From Candidatus Yanofskyibacteriota bacterium (GTDB lineage Bacteria > Patescibacteriota > Minisyncoccia > 2-02-FULL-40-12 > IGHO2-01-FULL-4-A): a stretch of DNA of 43,774 nt. The stretch's first letter is position 1, and each line of letters starts with the position of its first letter. The stretch lies in NCBI GenBank assembly GCA_903897805.1, contig CAIUCV010000020.1, forward strand, positions 1-43,774, read 5' to 3'. Below the pieces are notes generated by a model, which saw only the letters and a list, made by a program, of their open reading frames with translations, made no database searches and was not told the origin of the DNA. The position numbers were made by a program, and so were the translations under genes. Below, in pieces: positions 26,315 through 36,074 of this stretch.

Positions 26315-27583
26315 ATGTTTCAAGAAAGCGGTCTACTGAACAAAATTCTTAGTCTGGGCAGGAAAATAATCCCGAGGAGGATTTTTAAATTGGCACAGCC
26401 GATTTATCACTGGTGCCTTTCAATACTCGGTGCTGTTATTTACCGTTTCCCGTCGCGGTCAATGAAAGTAATTGCAGTTACCGGAACAAAAGGGAAATCG
26501 ACCACTGTTTTTATGGTTTCTAAGATCTTTGAGGAACAGGGCAAGCCGGTCGCGGCAATAGGTTCTTTGGGATTTAAAATCAAAGACCACACATGGCCGA
26601 ACGCCCTGAAGATGACTCTCCCGGGCCGGCTGAAACTGCAGAAGTTTTTATACCAGGCAAAAAAGGCCGGATGCGAATATGTTGTCTTGGAAGCAACCTC
26701 CGAGGGTATCGCCCAGAACCGTCTTGCGGGCGTTGATATTGATTGCGCCGTTTTTACCACTCTTCATCGCGAACACCTTGAGAGCCACGGCTCTTTTGAA
26801 AATTACCTTGCCGCCAAACAAAAGCTTTTTTTAAAAACAAAAAATAGGCATATTTTGAACATTGACGACCCCTATTTTGAAAAGTTTGCCAATTATTCGG
26901 CGAAAACAAAGATAACTTTCGGGGAAAGGTGGGGGATGATTACGGGCGAGAACTTGAGAACAAAAAGCGAAAAATTGGACTTGAAACTGTTGGGGGATTT
27001 TAACGAATACAATGCCCTTGCTGCTTTGTCCGTGGCCTCCGCTTACAATCTCGATATGGATAAAGCAGTCGCGTCCCTAAACTTGATTGAGTCGGTTCCC
27101 GGCAGGATGGAAGTTATCTGTTCTGGAAAAGGGTTTGACGTTATCGTTGATTATGCTCATACCCCCGATTCTTTGGAGGCGGTTTATAAGAATCTGAAAC
27201 CACGCGCCCATAAGCTGATTTGTGTTTTAGGGGCGGCGGGGGGCGGCAGGGATAAATGGAAACGGCCGGAATTCGGGAAAATTGCCGCAAAATATTGCGA
27301 TGAGATAATTTTAACCAACGAAGACCCATACGACGAGAACCCGGAGGAGATTTTAGACCAAATTGAAAGAGGAATCCCAACAAACAATCTTCCGACGTCC
27401 GACATCGGAAAATTGCAAAAAATTATGGACCGCAAAGAAGCCATTAAACAGGCCTTGACGTTGGCAAACGAAGGAGATTTAATAGTAATAACCGGAAAGG
27501 GGTCGGAAACCTCCATCGCGGTTGCCGGAGGCAGGAAGATCCCCTGGTCCGATAAAGAAGTTGTGGAAGAACTTTTAAAATAG
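26315..27583 (+). CDS. Mur ligase, MurE-like (UDP-MurNAc-tripeptide synthetase family)
   Basis: VTGTKGKSTT, ESVPGRMEVI, VDYAHTPDSLEAVY, NEDPYDENPEEI. Confidence 0.85.
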   Translation: MFQESGLLNKILSLGRKIIPRRIFKLAQPIYHWCLSILGAVIYRFPSRSMKVIAVTGTKGKSTTVFMVSKIFEEQGKPVAAIGSLGFKIKDHTWPNALKMTLPGRLKLQKFLYQAKKAGCEYVVLEATSEGIAQNRLAGVDIDCAVFTTLHREHLESHGSFENYLAAKQKLFLKTKNRHILNIDDPYFEKFANYSAKTKITFGERWGMITGENLRTKSEKLDLKLLGDFNEYNALAALSVASAYNLDMDKAVASLNLIESVPGRMEVICSGKGFDVIVDYAHTPDSLEAVYKNLKPRAHKLICVLGAAGGGRDKWKRPEFGKIAAKYCDEIILTNEDPYDENPEEILDQIERGIPTNNLPTSDIGKLQKIMDRKEAIKQALTLANEGDLIVITGKGSETSIAVAGGRKIPWSDKEVVEELLK

Positions 27584-27602
27584 AAAAGAGGAAAGGAGAA
27601 AG

Positions 27603-28823
27603 ATGGGAAAGCGTTTGATCGTGCAAAAATACGGCGGCTCTTCCGTGGCCAATGTTGAACGCATACAAAATGTGGCCAAAAGAGTAGTCGGTTATAAAAA
27701 GAAGGGGAATGATTTAGTGGTAGTGGTTTCAGCTTTGGGTGATACCACTGATGAATTGATTGAACTGGCCAGCCAGATAAATAGCGAACCTTCCGAACGC
27801 GAGATGGATATGCTGCTGTCAACGGGAGAACAGATTTCTGTAGCGCTATTGGCTATGGCCATTCATAAATTAGGTTTTGAGGCGATCTCTTTTACCGGGG
27901 CGCAGGTAGGCATTATTACGGATACCACTCATACCCGCGCCCGGGTCATCAAGATCAATACCCAAAAAATAAGGAAAGAGCTAGCCAAAGGCAAAATCGT
28001 TATTGTCGCCGGATTTCAAGGCGTGGCTCTAAACCACGATATCACCACTTTAGGTAGGGGCGGTTCGGATCTCACTGCGGTGGCCTTGGCCAAAGAATTA
28101 AAGGCCGATCTATGCGAGATATATACGGATGTCCCCGGTATTTATACTGCAGATCCTCGCATAGAGCCCAAGGCCAAAAAAATCGACATCATCACTTATG
28201 ACGAGATGCTGATAATGGCTTCTTTGGGTGCCCAGGTGATGCAGGCTCGTTCCATCGAGGTAGCGAAGAAATTTAATGTGCTGATACATGTGCGCTCTTC
28301 TTTTTCGGATAAACCCGGGACCATGATTACAAAGGAGGGGAAAAAAATGGAAGGTGTTCTTGTCAGGGGCGTAACTTTAAATAAAAGCGAAGTTAAAATT
28401 GCAATATATGCCGTTCCTGACCGTCCTGGCATTGCCGCTACAATATTTAACCAGTTAGCCAAAATGGGCGTGAGCGTAGATATGATTGTGCAAAACGTAA
28501 GCCATTTTCGTCAGACTGATATATCCTTCACGGTAAATAAGGCCGATGCACCCAAAGCACTAAGACTCACGAGGAAAGTTGCCTCAGAAATTAAAGCGGG
28601 CGAGGTTGTTGAGGATCAGGATATCGCGCGCATCTCAATAGTTGGCGTGGGCATGAAATCTCATCCCGGAGTGGCGGCAGCCATGTTTGAATCTCTGGCC
28701 CGAAACAAAATAAATATTGAAATGATTTCCACATCCGATATCAGCATATCCTGCATTATCAAAAAGAAATTTGCTGAGGCTGCGGTTAAGGCTTTGCATG
28801 AAAAATTCGGCTTGGCAAAATAA
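27603..28823 (+). CDS. lysC: Aspartate kinase
   Basis: IVQKYGGSSVANVERI; TLGRGGSDLTAVALA; C-terminal tandem ACT domains. Confidence 0.93.
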   Translation: MGKRLIVQKYGGSSVANVERIQNVAKRVVGYKKKGNDLVVVVSALGDTTDELIELASQINSEPSEREMDMLLSTGEQISVALLAMAIHKLGFEAISFTGAQVGIITDTTHTRARVIKINTQKIRKELAKGKIVIVAGFQGVALNHDITTLGRGGSDLTAVALAKELKADLCEIYTDVPGIYTADPRIEPKAKKIDIITYDEMLIMASLGAQVMQARSIEVAKKFNVLIHVRSSFSDKPGTMITKEGKKMEGVLVRGVTLNKSEVKIAIYAVPDRPGIAATIFNQLAKMGVSVDMIVQNVSHFRQTDISFTVNKADAPKALRLTRKVASEIKAGEVVEDQDIARISIVGVGMKSHPGVAAAMFESLARNKINIEMISTSDISISCIIKKKFAEAAVKALHEKFGLAK

Positions 28824-28838
28824 GTTTGACAACCATCT

Positions 28839-28869
28839 TACAACGGGCTTTCGCCCGTTTTATTTTTTT
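28839..28869 (+). terminator. Rho-independent terminator
   Basis: ACGGGC-TTTC-GCCCGT then TTTATTTTTTT. Confidence 0.85.
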
Positions 28870-28872
28870 GTT

Positions 28873-29325
28873 ATGATAGTGCTGATGGAGCTTGATGAAC
28901 AAAAATGGACTGGTTTACTCTGGTTGCTGATAATTCTTGTTTTAATCGGCTTTGCCGCGGCAACAATATATTTCGAGCGCGACAACAAAGATCTGGCCGC
29001 TGCTGTTCAGTCGTCTGTTAATTACCCCACGCCCGCTCGTCAACCCCGGCTTTATACCGTTTATTATGGCCTTGGCGTTTTCAGCCCGACCAACATACGA
29101 ATCCACGTCGGTGATAGCGTAAAGTTTCAAAACGACAGCGATACGCCGATTCGTATTGTTTCTGACCGCTCTGGCGGCGTGCCGGAGCTGGCGGGCCTTG
29201 ATAGCGTAAATGATGTGCCCTCAAAGGACTCCTTTACTTTTACATTTACCGAATCGGATACTTTCGGATATCATAATGGTAAGAATCCGAGCGAGGAAGG
29301 GACTGTTATTGTTAGGCCGCAATGA
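28873..29325 (+). CDS. Membrane-anchored cupredoxin-like protein
   Basis: N-terminal TM; FSPTNIRIHVGDSVKFQNDSDTPIRIVSD...SFTFTFTESDTFGYHNGKNPSEEGTVIV. Confidence 0.75.
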   Translation: MIVLMELDEQKWTGLLWLLIILVLIGFAAATIYFERDNKDLAAAVQSSVNYPTPARQPRLYTVYYGLGVFSPTNIRIHVGDSVKFQNDSDTPIRIVSDRSGGVPELAGLDSVNDVPSKDSFTFTFTESDTFGYHNGKNPSEEGTVIVRPQ

Positions 29326-29606
29326 AAAACCCATTAACGTTTAAAATTGAATCATGGCTTGGATTGGTCATCGTTTTAATAATTTCCATTTTCTTGGTAG
29401 GCTGGTTTTTAATTGCCGTGAGGAACTTTAATTCCGACACCGAAATTCTCAATTCTTCAATCACGAAATTGAAAATCGTTTCACCCGAGGAGAAATCACT
29501 GATTGACCAGTGGCTTCAGCAAGACAATATCGGAATCTCCGCATCGGAAGTCGGCTACAGGTATATAATCCAAAAATTTCCCGATAAACCCTGGCTTGCC
29601 CGATAG
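29322..29606 (+). CDS. Small membrane-anchored protein
   Basis: ATGA overlap with upstream CDS; N-terminal TM. Confidence 0.55.
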   Translation: MKNPLTFKIESWLGLVIVLIISIFLVGWFLIAVRNFNSDTEILNSSITKLKIVSPEEKSLIDQWLQQDNIGISASEVGYRYIIQKFPDKPWLAR

Positions 29607-29618
29607 TGAAATTTCCAA

Positions 29619-30449
29619 ATGATTAAATTTAAATTCCCACTTTTTTTAAGAATTCTCCTCCTGTTCGGCCTTACTCAACTGGCTGGCATCTACGCGGCTT
29701 ATAAATTTTTGCCTGCGCTGGGTCCTGTCCAGCCGGTGGGGATTAGCGGATTTTCTTTCTACGACTTCGCGATTTTAGTGATTTTTGTTCTTTTCCTCAT
29801 TTTCATAGTCAGGAGATTTAAATTAGTAAGTTCGGTCTTCTTCAAGGTTTTTTTGACCGTTGTCGTGTTTGCGGGGGCTCAAGCGATGTTTGCTCTTTGG
29901 TTCTCCCCGCTTATTTCAGCTTTCATTGCGGTTTTACTTTTGGTTCTATTTTGGTTTTTTAATAATGTTTTCCTGCAGGACTTGATGATGATTTTGACGT
30001 TTGCGGGCGTAGGGGCGGTTTTGGGAATTTCTCTCGCGCCGGGGACCGTAATCCTGATTTTGGTCATTCTCTCTTTCTACGATATTATCGCGGTTTACAA
30101 AACAAAGCATATGGTTGAGCTTGCCGAAGCGATGATTCAGTCGCGGGCAATTTTCGGGTTTGTCGTCCCCGCGTCATTCGGAGGTTTCAAGGAGCGTATG
30201 ACACGAGTTTCGCCGGGCGGACAGTTTATGATCTTGGGGTCGGGCGATGTGATTTTGCCCCTGCTTCTATCTGCTTCTTTGGTTAGGACATCGCTAAGCC
30301 AGTCTGTAATTGTCGCTTTCTTTTCCGCCCTCGGCCTGTTCTTAATGCATTTGATATTTACTAATCAAAAAATCCGTCGTCCCATGGCGGCATTACCGCC
30401 GATAGCCTTGGCGTCAATTATTGGGTATTTAGTCGCTATACTTTTTTAA
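29619..30449 (+). CDS. Presenilin/signal-peptide-peptidase-like intramembrane aspartyl protease
   Basis: SFYDIIAVYKTKHMVELAEAM (YD), MILGSGDVILPLLL (GxGD), MAALPPIALAS (PAL-like); polytopic. Confidence 0.82.
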   Translation: MIKFKFPLFLRILLLFGLTQLAGIYAAYKFLPALGPVQPVGISGFSFYDFAILVIFVLFLIFIVRRFKLVSSVFFKVFLTVVVFAGAQAMFALWFSPLISAFIAVLLLVLFWFFNNVFLQDLMMILTFAGVGAVLGISLAPGTVILILVILSFYDIIAVYKTKHMVELAEAMIQSRAIFGFVVPASFGGFKERMTRVSPGGQFMILGSGDVILPLLLSASLVRTSLSQSVIVAFFSALGLFLMHLIFTNQKIRRPMAALPPIALASIIGYLVAILF

Positions 30450-30484
30450 CATCTAAAACTTATTAGGAATTTAGAAAAAATTTT

Positions 30485-31843
30485 ATGAAAATTTTTTTCT
30501 ATGGTGGTGCCCGTTCTGTTACCGGCGCGAATTATTTGCTGGAGAACGAGTCCATCAAAATGTTGATTGATTGCGGATTAAATCAAGGCACAAAATATGC
30601 CGAGGATTTGAATTATCAGCCGTTCAATTACAACCCCGAAGAAATTGATTATGTTTTCGTGACGCACAGTCACATTGACCATATAGGCCGCCTGCCCAAG
30701 CTCTTTAAGGACGGATTCGGAGGAAAAATTTATACCACGGTTGCGACACGCGATTTAATGGCCGTTGCCTTGCCCGACAATATGAAACAAATTCAGCAAG
30801 AGGCGAAAGAAAATGGGCATCCTCCTCTTTTTGAACAGAAGGATTTGGACGGTTTAATGTCTTTGGTTCAAGGCATCAATTACTACGAGCCGATTGATTT
30901 AGGAGATGGCGTCAAAGTTATTTTTCATGACGCCGGCCATATACTTGGCTCGGCGATCATAGAAGTCCAATGGCCGGACAAAAAAATCTTTTTTTCAGGC
31001 GACTTGGGTAATTCCCCGACACCTCTTTTGCGGCCCAGTGATACAATAAGCGGCGCCGACTATGTCGTGGTTGAGTCCGCTTACGGCGACCGTGTGCACG
31101 AGGCCCGGGCAGAGCGGAAAGAGAAATTAATCAGTGTAATTGAAAATACTATCGGGCGCGAAGGAGTGTTAATGATCCCGTCCTTTGCCATAGAACGCAC
31201 GCAGGAACTTTTATTTGAGTTGAACGAGTTTTTCAATACCAATCGCATCCCGAAAGTGCCCATATTTATTGACAGTCCCCTGGCTATCAAAATGACCGCC
31301 GTTTACAAAAAGCATTCCGAGTATTTTAACAAAGAAGCCGTGTACTTGATCAAATCCGGCGACGATATTTTTGATTTCCCCGGCCTTAAAATGACCGCGA
31401 CAACCGAGGAGTCAAAAATGATAAACGACATTCCGCCGCCAAAAATCATTATCGCCGGTTCGGGTATGAGTCAGGGCGGCAGGATCCTACATCATGAGAT
31501 CAGATATCTTCCGGACCCCAAAAGTACTATTTTATTTGTGGGCTATCAGGTTGACGGCAGCTTGGGGAGGCGCATACAAAAAGGCGAGAAGGAAGTCAGA
31601 ATCCTCGGCCAGTCAGTGCCCGTTAATTGCCATGTTGAGAATTTAAGCGGCTATTCGGCCCACGCCGACCAACCCGGTCTTTTGAAATGGATTGCCGGCT
31701 CAAAGCAAGACGGCAAGAAACCCAAAGAGGTTTTTGTCGTGCAAGGGGAAGAAGAAGCGGCGGGAACCTTGGCTAATTTAGTGCACGACAATCTCGGCAT
31801 CAATGCCATCGCACCGCAGACAGGGGACAGCTTCGAATTATAA
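30485..31843 (+). CDS. Metallo-beta-lactamase/beta-CASP RNA-processing nuclease (CPSF-like)
   Basis: VFVTHSHIDHIGRLP, FSGDLGN, AGSGMSQGGRILHH, SGYSAHADQ. Confidence 0.88.
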   Translation: MKIFFYGGARSVTGANYLLENESIKMLIDCGLNQGTKYAEDLNYQPFNYNPEEIDYVFVTHSHIDHIGRLPKLFKDGFGGKIYTTVATRDLMAVALPDNMKQIQQEAKENGHPPLFEQKDLDGLMSLVQGINYYEPIDLGDGVKVIFHDAGHILGSAIIEVQWPDKKIFFSGDLGNSPTPLLRPSDTISGADYVVVESAYGDRVHEARAERKEKLISVIENTIGREGVLMIPSFAIERTQELLFELNEFFNTNRIPKVPIFIDSPLAIKMTAVYKKHSEYFNKEAVYLIKSGDDIFDFPGLKMTATTEESKMINDIPPPKIIIAGSGMSQGGRILHHEIRYLPDPKSTILFVGYQVDGSLGRRIQKGEKEVRILGQSVPVNCHVENLSGYSAHADQPGLLKWIAGSKQDGKKPKEVFVVQGEEEAAGTLANLVHDNLGINAIAPQTGDSFEL

Positions 31844-31853
31844 TGACCTTGAC

Positions 31854-31885
31854 CCCCACACTCAACGAAAGTTGAGTGTGGGGGT
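31854..31885. terminator. Strong hairpin with GAAA tetraloop (terminator-like, weak U-tract)
   Basis: CCCCCACACTCAAC-GAAA-GTTGAGTGTGGGGG. Confidence 0.7.
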
Positions 31886-31968
31886 TGACTTTACCAACTA
31901 TATGTTCTATTTTGGTTCCGGTGGCGATCTTTGAAAAATTAAGCCACAATTCCTAAGAGGAGGGCAAG

Positions 31969-33039
31969 ATGATCAGATTATTCGTGGAAAGCCCCGGACA
32001 GGCCAACCCAAATTTGGCCTTAAGATGGTGTGTTGACAAGGAAACGCTTGACGAATTAAAGGAGAAGGGCGTAAAGAATCCGCAGCTTTTGTTAGTGGTG
32101 GCGCAACATCCTGACCAGTGGAGCGTGAGGGAGATTGAAAGGAAACTGATACCCCTGGACCAGGCGATGGAGTGGTTGGAGTTCAATCGGCCGGGGCGCC
32201 ATACGATTTATGCCACAATTGTTTGGGATGATGGCGACGACGCCGGTTGGTTTAAAGTGCGGAGCCTTTTGGAGAGGAGCGGAAGCAGGTTTGAACGGGA
32301 AATGTTTAATTATGATGGCAAATTTTCACGTACTTATCAGGGTTTAGTATGCAAACACAGTCTTGATGAAGGTTCGGTTGATGTGATTGTGGCGGAGGAA
32401 CTTTTTGCCAAAAAGCCGCCGGCATGGCTGAATTGGTGGGTCAATTTATGGTTTAGGGCCACGGAGATTCCTCAGCCGACAAATCAATGTTATTTCCGTC
32501 GGCGGGCGATTCTTGCCTTCACGATCCAACCAATCCCGGTATTCATCTGGGCTTTGCTGATATCATTGACGCGGCTGGTCATGGCAGCGGCCTATTTACT
32601 GTGTGGCATGAGGGGTATTAGTTTCAAACCGGTCATTCATCCGTTCAAGCTTTGTTTAGGTAACATCGAGCGGGATATGGGCTCCTCGGTTTTTTTGGAA
32701 GATAAGTATGGCAAGTCGCGTTTTAGCTTTATCGGCCGCGGGCTGCGGACAATTTGGCGGGCCTTAGCGCCTCCTCCTAGTGCCGAAGAGTTAGAGCGCA
32801 GACAGCAAGACGAGAAGGAGCGGATAGAGAAAAAATCAGGCGAGGTGGCTCGCAAAGCAAGAGAAAAGCAAGAACGTGAACAGAAAGAATTTGGGGCATT
32901 TTATGAAGAACTTCAGGACGTTGTCTGTATCGGCGTTCCTTTGAAGCCGAAGCTTGAGTTATTGCCGGAGAGGCGGAGAACTATCCATCTGCGATACAAG
33001 GATTTGAAAGTAAAAGTTTGCAAGCCATACGCCCGCTAA
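31969..33039 (+). CDS. Hypothetical membrane protein with C-terminal coiled coil
   Basis: SD AGAGGAGGG; long ORF; hydrophobic segment near the middle. Confidence 0.65.
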   Translation: MIRLFVESPGQANPNLALRWCVDKETLDELKEKGVKNPQLLLVVAQHPDQWSVREIERKLIPLDQAMEWLEFNRPGRHTIYATIVWDDGDDAGWFKVRSLLERSGSRFEREMFNYDGKFSRTYQGLVCKHSLDEGSVDVIVAEELFAKKPPAWLNWWVNLWFRATEIPQPTNQCYFRRRAILAFTIQPIPVFIWALLISLTRLVMAAAYLLCGMRGISFKPVIHPFKLCLGNIERDMGSSVFLEDKYGKSRFSFIGRGLRTIWRALAPPPSAEELERRQQDEKERIEKKSGEVARKAREKQEREQKEFGAFYEELQDVVCIGVPLKPKLELLPERRRTIHLRYKDLKVKVCKPYAR

Positions 33040-33051
33040 GATATAGATACA

Positions 33052-33077
33052 TACCAGCGTGAACCGCTGGTTTTTTG
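33052..33077 (+). terminator. Rho-independent terminator
   Basis: CCAGCG-TGAAC-CGCTGG then TTTTTT. Confidence 0.8.
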
Positions 33078-33136
33078 TACTTGTACCTTGATTTTTTTCA
33101 CAATTTTTGCTATCATAAGATATCGTTCTAACATAG

Positions 33137-35476
33137 ATGAGCGTTTTTAATGTAGACAATTTGGAAATAAAAGACGAACTCGCGCTGATACCGCTTAAAA
33201 ATGTGGTGCTTTTTCCGCATGTTGCCATCCCGCTTTTAGTCCAGAGGCCCAAATCAGTCAATAGCTTGAATTTCGCAGCCTCTCAAGATAAGCTTGTTGT
33301 TTTTGTCGCCCAGAAAAATATTTACGACGACGTTGACCAGAAGGATATCTTCAAGGTGGGGACGGTGGGCAGGATTTTTGAAATTCACCGGCTGCCAGAC
33401 GGCTCGGCCAAAATTAACGTTGAAGGGATCGCCCGCGTGAGAATAAAAGACATTTCTCAGGTAGAACCATTTTTCAAAGCAAATATTGAGCCCATCAAAA
33501 CCGTACCGACGCGCGGCGTGGAGGCCGAGGCCTTGGTGCGGGCTACGGTTGAGCAGTTCAAGAAGCTGACGGAAGTCAGGGGAATGCCCGCTGTCGTCCA
33601 AGACCTCATTACGGCGCTGAATCAGGTGAAAGATCCCGAACAGATAGTGTATCTCGTTGTGATTAATCTTAATCTTGAGCTTAAAGACCAGCAGGATATT
33701 TTGGAAACGATTGACCCGATTGATGCGCTGAAGAAAATAAACTTTTTCATTTCCCGCGAGTTTGAAATAATTGAGGCCGAGAAAAATGTCGTCAAAGAGA
33801 CGAGAAAACAGCTGGGCAAAATGCAGAAAGAAGTATTTTTGCGCGAACAGATGAAGAGCATTGAAAAGGAGCTTGGTATGGACGGCGAAAAAGGCGAGAT
33901 TGATATCCTGAAGGCCAAGATTAAGTCAGTCGGCATGCCCAAAGAAACCGAAGTAAAGGCGCTGAAAGAGTTGGACCGTTTAGAAAGAATGCCGTCATTC
34001 AGCCCCGAAATTTCTTATTTGCGAACTTATCTTGATTGGCTTGTTGAACTTCCGTGGTCTAAAAAATCCGGCGACAAAAAGCTTGAGCTTAAAAACTCCG
34101 AGAAGATTCTGAACGAAGACCATTACGGTTTGAGAAAGGTCAAAGAAAGAATTCTTGAATATCTTGCCGTCCAAAAACAAGTGGGCAAGATCAAAGGGCC
34201 GATTTTGTGCTTTGTCGGCCCGCCCGGTACCGGTAAGACATCAATAGGCAAATCAATTGCCCGCGCTTTGGGGCGCAAATTCATCCGCGTGTCTTTGGGT
34301 GGCTTGAGAGATGAGGCTGAAATCCGCGGGCATAGGCGAACCTATGTTGGCGCCTTGCCGGGTAGAATTGTGCAGGGGATTCACGGCGCGGGGACTCGCA
34401 ATCCGGTTTTTATGCTTGACGAGATTGACAAGGTCGGCATTGATTTCCGCGGCGACCCTTCCGCGGCGCTTTTGGAAGCCCTTGACCCCGAGCAAAATTT
34501 TTCGTTTTCCGACCATTATCTGGAAGTTCCTTTTGACCTTTCCGATGTTTTGTTCATTACTACGGCCAATATCTTGGATACTATTCCTCCCGCTTTGCGC
34601 GATCGGCTGGAAATAATTGAATTCCCGGGCTACACCGAAGACGAAAAACTTCACATCGCTAAGCAGTTTTTGTTGCCCAAACTTTTCCGTGAGCACGGTT
34701 TGAAAGATAAAACTCTTGCCTTCACCGACCAGGTTTTGGCGGATATAATACGCAAACATACCAGAGAAGCGGGGGTGCGCGATTTGGAACGCCAAATCGC
34801 GACCATTATCAGGAAAGTAACGCGCAAAATCGTTGAGAAAAAAGCGAAAGGCAAAATATTGGTTAATTCCAAGACGTTACATACATATCTCGGCCCCATA
34901 AAATACAGCCATCAGGAGGCGGAAACCAAAGACGAAATCGGGGTGGCAACGGGGCTGGCGTGGACTCCCGTTGGCGGCGAGGTTTTATCAATTGAAGCGT
35001 CAAGAATGCCGGGACGGGGCAAATTATTGCTGACTGGCCATTTGGGCGAAGTGATGAGAGAGTCGGTGCAGGCGGCATTGAGCTTTGCCCGGTCTCAAGC
35101 GGCCAAGCTCGGTATAAAAGAAGATTTCTATAAAGAAGACATACATGTCCATGTGCCGTCAGGCGCTATTCCAAAAGATGGCCCTTCGGCGGGCATTGCT
35201 ATGGCAACCGTTATAATCTCACTCCTTACTAACAGGCCGATCAAAAAAGATATAGGTATGACGGGAGAAGTAACATTGAGAGGCAAGGTATTGGAAGTCG
35301 GCGGGGTAAAAGAAAAAATACTGGCCGCTCACCGGGCGGGGCTGAAGACGGTGATTCTACCGGCGGATAACAAAAAAGACATAGCCGAAGATATTCCCCG
35401 CGAGATCCGACGCGACCTGAAGTTCAGGTTCGTCAAAAATATGGACGAGGTATTGAAGATAGCATTAAAGAAATAA
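33137..35476 (+). CDS. lon: ATP-dependent protease La
   Basis: GPPGTGKTSIGKSIARALGRKFIRVSLGG; KDGPSAGIAMATVIISLLTNRPIKKDIGMTGEVTLRG. Confidence 0.95.
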   Translation: MSVFNVDNLEIKDELALIPLKNVVLFPHVAIPLLVQRPKSVNSLNFAASQDKLVVFVAQKNIYDDVDQKDIFKVGTVGRIFEIHRLPDGSAKINVEGIARVRIKDISQVEPFFKANIEPIKTVPTRGVEAEALVRATVEQFKKLTEVRGMPAVVQDLITALNQVKDPEQIVYLVVINLNLELKDQQDILETIDPIDALKKINFFISREFEIIEAEKNVVKETRKQLGKMQKEVFLREQMKSIEKELGMDGEKGEIDILKAKIKSVGMPKETEVKALKELDRLERMPSFSPEISYLRTYLDWLVELPWSKKSGDKKLELKNSEKILNEDHYGLRKVKERILEYLAVQKQVGKIKGPILCFVGPPGTGKTSIGKSIARALGRKFIRVSLGGLRDEAEIRGHRRTYVGALPGRIVQGIHGAGTRNPVFMLDEIDKVGIDFRGDPSAALLEALDPEQNFSFSDHYLEVPFDLSDVLFITTANILDTIPPALRDRLEIIEFPGYTEDEKLHIAKQFLLPKLFREHGLKDKTLAFTDQVLADIIRKHTREAGVRDLERQIATIIRKVTRKIVEKKAKGKILVNSKTLHTYLGPIKYSHQEAETKDEIGVATGLAWTPVGGEVLSIEASRMPGRGKLLLTGHLGEVMRESVQAALSFARSQAAKLGIKEDFYKEDIHVHVPSGAIPKDGPSAGIAMATVIISLLTNRPIKKDIGMTGEVTLRGKVLEVGGVKEKILAAHRAGLKTVILPADNKKDIAEDIPREIRRDLKFRFVKNMDEVLKIALKK

Positions 35477-35494
35477 ACCCTTTTCCAGATGTGC

Positions 35495-35523
35495 TTGACA
35501 GGCAAGTTGGTAAATGTTATTTT
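35495..35523 (+). promoter_or_regulatory. Sigma70-like promoter TTGACA-17-TATTTT
   Basis: Hexamers and spacing upstream of the 35551 ORF. Confidence 0.4.
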
Positions 35524-35550
35524 TTTTAGCATATAGTCGCGGATTGATCC

Positions 35551-35991
35551 TTGAAAACGGAGAAAAAGATGAGAGAGTGGGCAATGGATTCAACCTTCTA
35601 CCTCGCCCTTATTGTTTTATTGTTGGGGGTCTCAACTTTTTTAGTCGGCGGGATCAAGAAATACTTCCCGAAATTGTTTCTCGTTATTTCCTCTGCGAAG
35701 GTAACTTGGCCGGCCGCGATTTGTTTTAATCTGATTGACGGCTTGATCACCTGGATATATTTAGCGCGGGACGGAGTAAATCTAGGCATGGAGTCAAACC
35801 CTCTGGTTAGATTTGTCCTCCAGCAACTGGGCATTGGGAACGGCTTAATTGCACACAAGGCCATCATCACCATCTTCATCCTCATTCTTTTAAAGATTTA
35901 CTCACCATTTTCAAGAACCGTTTTAGCTGTTGTTTTTTTTCTTTTGTGCGTAAACAACTTTCTGTTTATTTTCTTTGCCGGCCCCGCTTAA
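35551..35991 (+). CDS. Hypothetical polytopic membrane protein
   Basis: Hydrophobic ORF, start uncertain (TTG 35551 or downstream ATG). Confidence 0.55.
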   Translation: MKTEKKMREWAMDSTFYLALIVLLLGVSTFLVGGIKKYFPKLFLVISSAKVTWPAAICFNLIDGLITWIYLARDGVNLGMESNPLVRFVLQQLGIGNGLIAHKAIITIFILILLKIYSPFSRTVLAVVFFLLCVNNFLFIFFAGPA

Positions 35992-36012
35992 ACAATAGGG
36001 GGCTTTTTTGTT
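35979..36012 (+). terminator. Rho-independent terminator
   Basis: GCCCC...GGGGGC then TTTTTTG. Confidence 0.7.
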
Positions 36013-36074
36013 CTGTTGACGTCTGTTGATTGGCTGTGGAAGATTTTATTGGAAAAAATGGTAAAATAAATATA

